Origin: Bilabrum cf. latius
Lineage: Eukaryota; Bigyra: Bicosoecida; Bigyra; Bicosoecida
DNA: 64,000 nt
Direction of reading: 5' to 3'
Assembly (NCBI GenBank): GCA_965178125.1
Contig: OZ237753.1
Span: forward strand, 1 to 64,000
Part shown: positions 21,333-31,372 of the stretch, in pieces
How the letters are laid out: every line of letters starts with the position of its first letter
How positions within the stretch are numbered: the stretch's first letter is position 1
Notes under the pieces: model-generated
What the model was told of the DNA's origin: nothing
Databases searched by the model: none
What the model saw: the letters and a program-made list of their open reading frames with translations, nothing else
Made by a program: the position numbers and the translations under genes

Positions 21333-23015
21333 ATGTGCTAGTGGTGCCCGATTCTTGTAGATGAAGGCTTAGTGCCACACAGGAAAGAGACCGCGGTGGT
21401 GGCGAAAGTTTTCGTGCTTAGCGCTGTAGTGCTCGTACTCGTTGCTGTGCCGCTCCTTTGCTACGGCCTGTACATGTACCACAGCGAGCGGCACACTGTT
21501 GCTTGGTACGTCGGTGGCCTATCCCTCGCCGTGACTGTGCCACTCACCATATATGACATATCTATGCACGTCCTGTTTTATGTCCGACCTGAGCTTTAGG
21601 CGTACTATATTCGGATCCTCTGGCTAGTTGTAATCTACGCCGTTGAGAGCTGGCTGGCACTGCGGATTAAGACCACAGCAATTTACTTTGAAACCGCGAG
21701 AGAGGCATATGAAGCATACTGCCTCTACTGCTTCTTTCAAATGCTTCTCAGTTATATAGCCGGCAGAGCTTCCGTGGTGAATGAGAACCAGGCGCTGCTC
21801 GACGATGACGTGAAGGCCAGTTCGCAGTTGATGTCTGCTGAACAGCTTGCGAGCAACTTTGGGGATTCGAAGGGGATCACAGGCAGGGAAGCCAATCCAC
21901 AGGACGGGGGTGCCCCCGCACCCGCTCCACCGCGGCCACTGCCCTTGCCGCGAGCCAGAGCCCGCGCTGCCTCGAGGGCTCGACTGGTGCTTCAGAACGA
22001 GACCCTGGCTGCCTCTGTGATCCGACAGGCTTGCGAACACGACTAGGCACACTTGCTTCCACCTCTGTGCTGCTGCTCGGGGTGTGAGAACGGTTCTAGC
22101 CTGCTTCGCTGGTCCCGCTGGGGGGTGATGCAGTACGTTGTGATAAAGCTGGTTTGCGCGCTTGTTACCTTCACAACAGTACTGCTGGGCGTCTACGGGG
22201 AAGGCGAGTGGCTCGCCTTCGATCGAGCCTACATCTACGTGTCATTTTCCGTGTTCACGTCGTAGTTCATCGCCGTGTACATGCTCGTGCTGTTCTACCA
22301 CGAGGTCATGGGAGCTCTCACCGGGCTGGGGGGCTCTGCCAAGCTGCTCCTGATCAAAGGTCTCGTGTTCGCAACCTGGTGGCAGGGGCTCGTGGTGAGC
22401 GGGATGGCCACTCTCGGATGGATTCAAGCGACCAAGACGTACACTGTGGCGGAGATTTCGTCAGGTCTTCAAGACTTTCTTATCGTTATTGAGATGATGC
22501 TATTTGCAGTTGCATTTCACTTCCACTTTGGCTTCACGGACGCGCTGCCCCCGAGGCTAAGGCACAAGGCGAGGGAAACCCAGCTATGCAGCTGCATCGC
22601 ACAGTGCTGCTTCAAGTGCTGCCCGCAGGAAGAGAGCTGCAGCGGGCTGGCTGGGCAGCTGGGGTGCGCTCCCGAGGAGCCAAGCCTGGACCCAGAAGAG
22701 GCCGAGTTCAGCAGCTTGCGCGCTGAGCGCGACGCTGTCGACTACATTTTGCGCGGAGGCGAGGAGTCTACGGCTGTCCGTGCGCTGGCGGACATGGTTC
22801 CAGCTGATGTTTTTGGCAATGCGGGGGGTTATCTCGCAGCCCCAGTGTAGATGTGGCCATCGGGCGCTACGAGGTCAGAAGCCTAGTAGCCTGAACAGGC
22901 CACGAGCGAGTCGACCACTAGGTCTGAGCGGCTGGGCTCCGGGCGAGGCCGAGGAGTATCACTGACCCCTTCGGCAGCCGCACCTAGCAGCCAGGATGAT
23001 GAAGCAGACGTGTAA
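21333..23015 (+). CDS. TMEM184: TMEM184 / organic solute transporter-alpha-like membrane protein
   Basis: Continuous 560-aa frame ending in TAA. TM helices include VFVLSAVVLVLVAVPLLCYG, YVGGLSLAVTVPLTIYDISM, AYCLYCFFQMLLSYIAG, YVVIKLVCALVTFTTVLLG, FIAVYMLVLFYHEV and FLIVIEMMLFAVAFHFHFGF. The family core PEL-TAG-AYYIRILWLVVIYAVES aligns with human TMEM184 P-Q-E-Q-R-Y-I-I-R, placing TAG on Gln (21597-21599). TAG at 22263-22265 falls in S-TAG-F-I-A-V-Y, a position that is Gln in the plant LAZ1 branch as I remember it. Further TAGs at 22044, 22848, 22885 and 22888. A Pro/Arg-rich cytosolic loop and a Cys-rich C-terminal segment are lineage-specific. The start 21333 itself includes a TAG third codon; a later start is possible. 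Confidence 0.85.
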
Positions 23016-23034
23016 TCGAAGTAGAATCTAGTAG
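23016..23034. other. 19-bp gap between convergent stop codons
   Basis: The TAA of TMEM184 (plus) and the TAA of the ICT1-like gene (minus) are only 19 bp apart, so the 3' UTRs must overlap on opposite strands. Confidence 0.7.
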
Positions 23035-23502
23035 TTAGTCGTCGAAGCGGCCTTGTCGGCTCGCTTTTGTTTTGCTCCGGTGCCGCTTGAACTTCTTTCT
23101 CTTTTCCTTCGTCTGTTCTCCGATTCCCTCCCACTATGACCTGTCCTTCGGTTTCGTTGATGCCTTTTCAATGATCTCGTGCAGTTTTCGCATGGCATCC
23201 TCCCGATTCCTCTGCTGAGTGCGGTGCCTCTGGCTTGTCACTAGCAGCGTTCCATCCTTTGCCAGGTACCCCGGGTATAATCGCTTCAAACGCCGCTTTG
23301 CGTCATCGGGGAGCCAGGATGCTTTTTCCGTGTTTACTCGGAGCTCAACTTTAGTTTCAACTTTGTTGACATTCTGGCCTCCAGATCCGCTAGATCTTGC
23401 GAACGACACTGCAATCTCATGGGGTGGGATAGAAATAAACCTCGACACTAAGAGTTTGCGCGAAACAAGTCGAGATAAGCGGGCCTGACCAAAGCGCAGC
23501 AT
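23035..23502 (-). CDS. ICT1: Mitochondrial peptidyl-tRNA hydrolase ICT1/ArfB-like (ribosome rescue)
   Basis: 155 aa, single exon. Mitochondrial presequence MLRFGQARLSRLVSRKLLVS, then the class-I release-factor fold with the catalytic GGQ motif in RSSGSGGQNVNKVETKVEL. This domain hydrolyses peptidyl-tRNA on stalled mitochondrial ribosomes without codon recognition. TAG at 23134-23136 is followed in frame by a basic tail (KEKRKKFKRHRSKTK) and then TAA. In ArfB/ICT1 the basic C-terminal tail enters the empty mRNA channel and is needed for activity, so the readthrough segment is functionally expected. It converges on TMEM184. Confidence 0.9.
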
Positions 23503-23828
23503 AGCATAAATGATAGATCTAGACGCGATCTCCCGTGATGAAAGTTTGCAGTGCAGTGGTGTCGACGTGGTCTAGACATACACACAGATGCCGTGCATGA
23601 CTTAAAATAAACAAATGCAAATACATGCGCCCTCTTGGAAGGCACAATACCCACTCAGCGGATGTCTAGCTTACCCCTTCCATACCATTGGCATCGCAGC
23701 ACCTGCCAGGCCTAGCAGTAGGTCCCCGTCTCCTGGCCTGTCGCACAGTGTAAATCACCGCTGGGTCAACCGAGTAACCCAGCCGTACACTCTCGGGCTC
23801 TCTGCAACTTGGAGCGGCACACTGGCAC
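23503..23828. other. Intergenic, no supported gene
   Basis: A 326-bp stretch between two minus-strand genes. A short plus-strand frame overlaps it but has no motif. Probably the 5' region of the ICT1-like gene and the 3' UTR of the dehydratase gene. Confidence 0.5.
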
Positions 23829-26800
23829 TCACACGCTCACGCACACGAGGCCCCGCGTAATCTGCCAGGCGGTGTTTCCGAGGGCGAGTGTGCTGGGCGT
23901 GGCCTCACGAGATGCCACCGCCCCGATGCACTGCAGCAGCCTACATGCCGGGTCAGAACCCTCGGTGGTGCTTCCCACTGGGGTCGTCGGGGATCCTTCT
24001 TGCAGCACGACGTCTGCATCTGGGTTGCACCCCTCGGTTGGCGCGCACACGATCGTCGGCACGAGCGGGTGGCCCTGCACTGTGCTGCGGGCTGACACCG
24101 CCACCAGCATGGCGCATCCCACCGCCCCCAGCCCGGTGAGCACTTCAGTCCACTGCTTCGTGGGGCACCGCATCACGTACACGCCGGGCTCAACTCCCGA
24201 TGGGGCGCTGGCAGTGGCACGGGCGGGGGCCTCGGCGAATCGGAGGGTCGCACTCGCACCCACTGCCAGCATGGGACACGTTTCAGGAACAACCACGGCG
24301 CCGCCCCACCGCACCCAGGCTCGGACAAACCGCCTCAGACTGTCCCTTTGTGCGGCATCCAGGTCTGCGTCGATGTGCAGGCCAAGCACCAGCGAAGACA
24401 TGGGGCCCTCGGCCTCGCTCGGGGAGGTGGCTGCGGCCTCTTTACCCGCATCGGTGGCGGGCCCATGTCCCGCGAAGAACTCTGCTGCAATGCGGCTGAT
24501 GGCCTCCACACCACCGTCTTGCTGGACTGAGGCCCACCCCACCCGCCCGCCCCAGAGCTTGTCATCGCCGGCTATGCTTCTCATTTGCGCCCTGACGTTG
24601 TCATTGTGCGCCATCTCACACCCATGCTCCACGAAGAGGGTGGCTGCAACGAGTGGATGCGTCGCATGGCCCGCGATGACTCGGTAGTACTGGTCCTGGG
24701 GGCCGCCGCTACCGCAACCCTCCGTGTGCGGGAGAGCCACAAAGCGATCAAAGCCGGTGGGAACGGCAGCAGCTGGCTTCGATGCTGCCGATGTGGGCGG
24801 GAGGGCTCCAGCAGCAACACCTGCTGCATCGCTCGCCTCTGCGGTGCATGGTCCCACAGGTGGTGCTGTGCCTGCCGCGTCCAGCAGTTCAGCTGATGCT
24901 GCTGCCCCCACGGCGAGGTTGAGCCTGGCTGCCACCATGGACGCAGTTTGAGCCGAGCACAAGGACGTTGGGACGATGAGGCCGACGCGCTCAAATGTGG
25001 GGGCGGGCCAGCGGTAGCCCCCTGGGCCCGTGCACGCTGTGCCTCGGAATAGGGGGGCCTGCTCGGCCGCCAGTTCACCGCTCAGAGCGCCGTGGCCCGC
25101 AGAATCGGCCGCTGCGCTGTGTTCCGAGTCGCTGTGGAAGAGCAAGTCTGCGCCCCCAGCAGGCCTGCCAAGCGTAGCGTGGTCCACCTCAAGCCGAGCC
25201 AGCGCATCCTCGAGTGCTGTGGGCGGAGAGGGGCTGCCCGTCCCGCTCGCGGCTGAAGCAGCCTCTTTGGCCGTCGGGGCTCGGTCCTCGGCCCGCATCC
25301 CTGTTCCCTCATCAATGGGCCAGTCCCGCCAAATCTGCATCTGGTAGTGACCTGCCCGCTCCCCCGCGGTGCGCTTGCCTGACGCAACACCGAGGAGCTG
25401 CTTGAAGGCAGACCGCGAAAGACGATCCATGGGCACGCCGTCTAGGAGCAGACCTGCGTTGATGTCCATGTCTCCCTTGAGTTTGCAAAATCGAGCCGTG
25501 GTGGTGACAATCTTGATGACCGGGACGAAGCTGTTCCCTGCCACAGAGCCGTTCCCGCTCGTGAACGTCACCACATTCGCACCCGTCGCGATCTGCCCCG
25601 CGAGCGACTCGAGGTCATTGCCAGGGCTATCCATGAACTGGTACCCACCCTCCGGCGGGAGCTGCTGGGCATAGTCCAGCACGCCATCCAGCCGTACATC
25701 GGCCGGCTTCTTCATGCCGGCCCCCAGGCTCTTGAGGCTGATCCCCGTGAGTCCCCTCCAGAGGTTGCCCCCGCTCGGGTTGGCCTCGGCCGTCTGCCCA
25801 TGCGCGGCCAGTCTGTCCCTGAATGTCTTCACTTTCTCCACGAACCTCCTGGCCACTTCCATGTCTCGCACCGACCGCAGGATCCACGCCTCTGCAGTGA
25901 TGAGCTCATCTGTCTCGGCAAGCACAGCGGCGCCCCCGCGACGGACCACCTCGCGGGCCAGCTGTCCAGCCAGGGGATTTCCGCTGACCCCACTAAACGC
26001 ATCTGAGCCCCCGCATTGCAAGGCCAGCCTGAGGTCAGACACAGGGCGCATCTCACGCTCGCAGGCCGCCGCAGTGGGCACCCAGCCCAGCACCTGCTGC
26101 ACCCCGGCTTCCACCGCCTCGCGGAACCCCTGTCCGCGCGTGGACAAGAAGGCGAGGTGGCAATGATCCACAGGATATCCTTCAATTAGCATCCACGTTT
26201 TCAGCTCTTCGCCGCTCAGGGCCTCTGTCCCGTCGTCTGCACTCACGATCAGGGCCGCAGCGGCATTCGGATGCACCACAAAGCCTGCGAGGGCCCGGCG
26301 CACGAAGTCCAGGTTATGGGGTTTGGAACTGCCCGAGTTCTCTGTGTGCTCCAGCGCGATGACGCCGTCCACATTGCTGCCGCCGCGCCTCGCCTCGGCT
26401 CGAGTTCTGCGAGCCACGGTCCGGGCTACCGCACCACAGGTGGCAGATACTGGCACTACGACAATAAAGTTGCGGGTCCCAACGCCCCGTCCTCCTCCGC
26501 GGGGGAAACCGAAGAAGAAGGGTGCCGACGCAGCCGCTCCAACTCCGTCTGGCTCAAGGTAACCTGCTGCGGTTTCCCCGTCGGCTGCGTCGGGCGCGCC
26601 TGGGTAGGCTGAACCGACAGCCAGGGAGACGAGCTCCTCCGGGCTCCATCCTGACATGGGCGGCTACACTTTCTTCCATTCCTCATCGATCGGGGGCTTA
26701 ATTTGGTCAGGGAATGCAAGCTTGTAGGTTCCTATGTCAAAGTCCGCGATATATGCTATCATGTTTGGCTCCGCTGGAAAGTCGATGCTCGCTTCCCGGG

Positions 26801-27170
26801 TATGTAACGCAGCAATCAGTTTGCTATTGTGCAGAGCTTCACCAGCAGTCAAGTCTCGCAGCGCCACTGCGAACGGCATACCCCAGGACGTAAGCCGCTC
26901 CTCTCGCTTGACAGCCTTGACAACGAACCTGTGACCCTCGAGAACGCTGTAAGAAAGCTCTATCTGCTCAGAACTCGCAGCAGCTGTGAATCTGCTTGAA
27001 TTTAGCCGAATGCGCGTGCCGCGAGGGATCACCTTGGTCGCAATCGCGCAGTTATCCGTCGGATGCGGCAGGTAGGCATTAGAATCAAAGTTCACGACGG
27101 ACGGAGCTGAAGCTACGCTGCTTGTGCCAGCAGAAGCCGGGCCATGCTTCTCTAACTCGAGCAAAGCCAT
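23829..27170 (-). CDS. Altronate/galactarate dehydratase-like (UxaA) protein with duplicated half
   Basis: Single exon of 1113 aa ending in TGA, one TAG at 26664-26666. Residues about 40-165 look like a SAF domain (NCAIATKVIPRGTRI, LRDLTAGEAL). Then comes a UxaA/GarD-type body: RGVGTRNFIVVVPVSATC, LALQCGGSDAFSGVSGNPL, ETDELITAEAW, GGYQFMDSPGNDLESLAGQ, CKLKGDMDINAG. After a linker, a second copy of the amino-terminal subdomain appears (RVGLIVPTSLCSAQTASMVA, ALPHTEGCGSGG, FVEHGCEMAH). The family dehydrates sugar acids (altronate, galactarate) to keto-deoxy acids with Fe2+ and is usually about 500 aa in bacteria. The first copy lacks the Cys seen in the second (EHTENSGSS against HTEGCGSG), so activity is uncertain. 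Confidence 0.8.
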
Positions 27171-27402
27171 TTGAGTGGTTCAAATCGACTATGTATGCGC
27201 ACGTGGAGAGCCGTGACGCGTAGTGAAGCGGTGAGTGATGAGTCGTACAACGATGGGATAAATGGCCAAAACCCTGGCTCAAAACGGAGAGACTAGGTTA
27301 ACAGAAAAATCTCTGTGTTGGTTGGTATCCATAAATGTAGCCATTTTCACTAGTAGGTCCGTCTGGGACACCAAGACTAGGCGGCAGCCAGCCGGAGGCC
27401 GC

Positions 27403-28870
27403 TCAAGGCAGCTTGTCGAGGCTGGCCAGGTCCTTGGTCATGTTCTTGTGGTGGCTCTCCAGGGTACCGCCCCCGATCTCCAGCAGCTTAGCATCCCGCC
27501 ACAGCTGCTCCACGCGGTATTCCCCGCAGTACCCATAGCCCCCAAGGACCTGGATGGCACTGTCAGCCACCTCCTTGCCCATGGTGCTGCAGAAGAGCTT
27601 CACGCCGTCGCTGTCCACGCGGTTGCCAGCGCTGGCCAGATCCAACCCTGCTGCCGTAGCGTATACGTACGCCTTGCCGGCGGCATACTTTGCGTACCCG
27701 TCAGCGATGTGCTTCTGGATCTGCCCGAACCGGTTGAGGGGCTGCCCGAAGCTTTGCCGCTCCTTTGCGTAGGAACTCATCACCTCCACGCTCCTGCGCG
27801 CAATCCCCAGTGACATTGCTGCCAGTACGAGCCTCTCCAGCTCCAAATTGCGCATCATGGCGATCAGGGCCTGTCCCTCGCCGCCCACGGTCGAGTCCGC
27901 CGCCAGGTGCACGTCCTCGAACACAAGCTCGGCCGTGAACGAGCCCCGCATGCCGCACTTGTCCTTGATGCGCTGCCCCAGCGAAAAGCCGGGCATCCCC
28001 TTCTCCACCAGAAACATGGTGTAATCGTTGCGAGGCTGGCTTCTGCGGTCGGATGGTAGGTGGGGAGGCCGTGGCGCTGGGAAGTCCAAGGGTAGCGAGG
28101 AGCGTAAACACAGCAAGGCAAGGGGCCCTGGGTCCTACAGGCGGACAAGGCTGCGTGCAACAGCCGTAAAAGGTCTCAGTATGACCTGTAATGCCATATG
28201 CAGGTCGGTTTGCATCTCACCCATCTCCAGTCCTCGCGTACACGAGGAAAGCATCCCCGAGGTCCGTGTCAGTGATGGCGCCGTTCGTGATCCACATCTT
28301 GCCGCCATTGAGTATCCAGCTGCCGTCACTCTACTTCTTTGCATTAGTCTTCATGCCAAGCACGTCAGTTCCACTTGTTGGCTCGCTCATCCCCATGCCT
28401 CCGATAATGCTGCCGTCACATGCCCCGGGCATGAGCCGGGATTTCTGATCATCACTGCCGTTGTGATGCAGGTTGTTCACGAAAAGCATCGAGTGAGCCA
28501 GGTACGACAAGCAGAACGCAGGATCCGCGGCAGAAAGCTCTTCGTGTACGATCACTGCTGCCGTGGCGTCCATCCCAGACCCGCCATGGTCCGGATCACT
28601 GGTGATCCCAAGCAGGCCGAGCTCTCCGCACCGCTTGAAAAGGTCATGGTTGAACTTTTCAAGACGATCATGCTCCAGGGCTTGTGGCTCTACCTCTTCT
28701 TCGGCAAATCGACGGACCATCTGGCGCAGAGCCGCGTGCTCTTCTGTCGGCGTAAAGATATCACCGGTGCTGGTTCGCGTGGTCATAGTGCGGGATAGCC
28801 CCGCGAATTGCATCGTTCTACACTTAATAGTCGATCTCGCTAGCCTAGTTGCTCTAGAAAGGCGCATCAT
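27403..28870 (-). CDS. IVD: Isovaleryl-CoA dehydrogenase-like acyl-CoA dehydrogenase
   Basis: Exons 28870-28221 and 28042-27403 (178-nt GT-AG intron, phase 2) give 429 aa, the normal length for mitochondrial IVD. Presequence MMRLSRATRLARSTIKCR, then the ACAD fold: EEEVEPQALEHDR, GGMGMSEPTSGTDVLGMKT (FAD/substrate loop), GGKMWITNG, FLVEKGMPGFSLGQ, LERLVLAAMSLGIA carrying the IVD-type catalytic Glu region, QVLGGYGYCGEY, RDAKLLEIGGGT. It converts isovaleryl-CoA to 3-methylcrotonyl-CoA in leucine breakdown. TAG at 28331-28333 (N-A-K-K-TAG-S-D-G) is in a variable surface turn. Ends TGA. Another short-chain ACAD is the alternative. Confidence 0.88.
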
Positions 28871-29052
28871 ATTCGGCTAGATGGTATCTGTTGCTAACCA
28901 CGAATGGCGAAGCCTATACCGGAACTGCTAGCTTCAGGCAACAACGCAGACCAGCATGCATTCTTGTGGCGCGATGGAGACTTTGAGCGGAAGTCAAATG
29001 GCTACACTTGCAAGAAACATACAGGGCTCATTGTGACATATTTTAAGAGCGT

Positions 29053-30543
29053 TTATCCCACGCGTCGTCGCTTCGACTGCCCCCTCTCGTCACCGGCTCT
29101 GCACTGCAGCTTTGCCTGAAGAGCTTGCAACGTGCCCTGCAGATCTGCCTGCCCCGGCTCACGGCGGCCCGCAATGGTCTGAGATAAAGGTTCAGAAGCG
29201 GGGACAGGGGCCCCACTGTAGGCCCCGCCCGTCGTGTTCCGGACCTGGGCGTTGATTCGGCCCAGCGTGGCAGAGAGCGCGAGGTCCAGGGCACTGGCCT
29301 AGGCTCCGGAGCTGCCCGCGCCCAGGAGTCCCCTGAATGCCGCTACCGACTGCTCGGACTGCGCAAAGTCAGTCCTAATCCGCTTTCCATCTAGCTTGGC
29401 TCCATCCAGGGCCTGGTACGCTCTCTCGCACGACGACCGCAGAGCGAACAGCACGAAGGCATACCCCCTTGAGGCTCCGCTGGCTGCCTCCCGCGGCATC
29501 CTCACGGCCACCACCCGTCCAAACCTCTCGCAAAGCAGCTGTACCCCCGCTTCATCTGTTTCGGGAGCAAGACCGCCGATGTGCAGGATGCGCTCCTGGC
29601 CGGTGAGAGCCCCCGACGTGGACGAGGAAGAGTCGGCAGATGCGGGTGCATACGATGAAGAGGAGGAGGATGAGGCGGAGGATGAGGAGGCTACGCCAGG
29701 AGCACCCGTTGAATTGTCGCCGGCGACAATATCTAGCAATAGCTCTCGCCGTTCCTCCTCTGCTTGTCTCGCTCGCTCCGCTGCATCCAGGTCAGCCTCG
29801 CGCCCCATCAGCACGCCCCCTCGGCCCCTTCCGGCAAGCAGCCTGGGTCTGGGCTCCACCTTCTCTTCAGGGTGGCGACCGCCGGCGAGGGGTGGACTCG
29901 GGGAGCGACCAGGACCTTCACAGGTCACATCGTAAACTGGAGGTGGATGCAGCGCCGCGCAACCCGGGACGAGCTTCGCCTCGGGGGTGCTCTACGCCAC
30001 CGCATCCGTAATGTGCATTGCAGGCACACAATGGCGGGCTGCACGGGGGTCTGCAAGAACATGACTATGTCTTATGCGTATATCATGCATTGGGCGCCCT
30101 GTTGCATCAATTTTTACTGCGAGCAGCTCCGCAGTCGCAGTGTCCAAGCCTTCCGCAACCACCCCAACGCGCACAAACCCGTCTCCGTCCACTAGGTGCA
30201 AGCGATTGGTCGCTATCATGACCTCAAGGAAAGGGCAATCCTTCTCATCTTTCAGTATGGGTCCCGCTGAGGCACGAATGCACACATCACCAGATTCTAA
30301 CAGTGAACCACTGCGTGGACCCTTCAGTTGATCCCACAGATGATACTGCGCGCCCGGGCTCCTACCGTAGCCAGCACCTGTTGGATCACCAAAAACAAAT
30401 CGATCAGACATGACCTGGTATATCAAGCATCCATTCAAAGCGCGGCGAAGGCAGGTATCGAGAAAGGCAGCTGGTGCACCCTCGAAGGGGGTTGCTATGT
30501 CAATCGTTAGCTGACCAAAAGTAGTCTCCAAGAGCACAGCCAT
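29053..30543 (-). CDS. PPIL4: PPIL4-type cyclophilin with RRM domain
   Basis: 496-aa single-exon frame ending TAA, joined across TAGs at 29992-29994 and 29299-29301. It opens with MAVLLETTFGQLTIDI, like human PPIL4, followed by a divergent peptidyl-prolyl isomerase domain (VFGDPTGAGYG, HDIRIRHSHVLADP). A linker with EERRELLLDIVAGD follows, then an RRM (ERILHIGGLAPETDEAG, SRGYAFVLFALRS, GKRIRTDFAQS). The C-terminus ends in a nuclear-type basic cluster (QSKRRRVG). PPIL4 acts in spliceosome activation. Under the standard code the cyclophilin and RRM would be annotated as two genes. Confidence 0.9.
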
Positions 30544-30733
30544 TCTACACGTCTTAGTAGCCTTAGCAATTATGAGACATGTGGTGCTATGGTGGGTGAT
30601 AGGTGCCCAATGCCAAGAATGGGGTGACGGATTCGGAAGATGCTTTGGGACCGTGACGGGCCGAACATAGGGTAGGGTATGTACAACAGGAATGTTCCTG
30701 CTCGTTTATAATTCAGTATAAGCAATTGGTACA

Positions 30734-31111
30734 TTAGTGACGCAACACTTGCGCCATCTTTCGGGCATCAATCGCATCATGCGCTTGTGCCTGCATGCCT
30801 CCAATATCTTCCTTCTCAACTGCATTAAGACCCAGTCACGTACCGCAGCACTACGATGAAAGAAAGCTGGAGCAAAATCCAAACAGTTGTGCTGAGTGAA
30901 TGTCGATACGATTCGCGAGTTGATCAGTGTGGTGGTTCTCACGAACGAATAAACCCAGCACGCCCAGCACTTGCCTCAGATTTCGCTGTTCAGTTTTTGT
31001 TGCAAAATCATGTCGCTGAAACTGAAGTTTTGCAAGTTTTGACACCTGTGTTTTAGACAACCCGCGCCAGACTTGGACTGCCTACTGGTGCAGTCGACTT
31101 GCAGCTCGCAT
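30734..31111 (-). CDS. Hypothetical small helical protein, 84 aa
   Basis: Two exons (31111-30943, 30819-30734) with donor C|GTGAGA and acceptor ATGCAG|, phase 1, ending TAA. One TAG (codon 10) read as Gln is needed. The N-terminus MRAASRLHQQAVQVWRGLSK is Arg-rich and could be a mitochondrial targeting segment. The remainder is helical with many Gln and Lys (TEQRNLRQVLGVLGLFV) and ends in IDARKMAQVLRH. I do not recognise a family. Support is phase-consistent splicing, an upstream in-frame TAA bounding the start, and sensible amino-acid composition. Confidence 0.4.
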
Positions 31112-31372
31112 CTAAGCGATCAGGCCCTAACAGTCAAGCTGAGGAGACTCTCCTCGGAGGCCGTTTTATGCCAGGTGGTGCTGGTGCAGAGACTGGTTGT
31201 CACTTGGATATGCTGCCCGCCTGCCCACTGCCAGTGGCATCACGGAGCACTCCGAATTATTCTGTTGATGAGTGATGATAATGATAATAACAATAGTCAC
31301 GCAGAAAAACATACCGATTCCATCAATATAATCAGATTTGCAACAGCGACCTACCAAGTCTTGATAGTCTGT
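31112..31372. other. Intergenic, no supported gene
   Basis: A 261-bp stretch between the small helical gene and the myotubularin stop. It contains an AT-rich stretch (GATGATAATGATAATAACAA). Nothing coding is supported. Confidence 0.5.

Noticed and set aside
23829-26657. Long plus-strand frames opposite the UxaA-like gene
   Set aside because: GC-rich antisense shadows; the minus strand carries the recognisable motifs and a continuous 1113-aa frame.
28904-29119. 71-aa plus-strand ORF between IVD and PPIL4
   Set aside because: It overlaps the 3' end of PPIL4 on the opposite strand and has no motif; a real gene cannot be excluded but is not supported.
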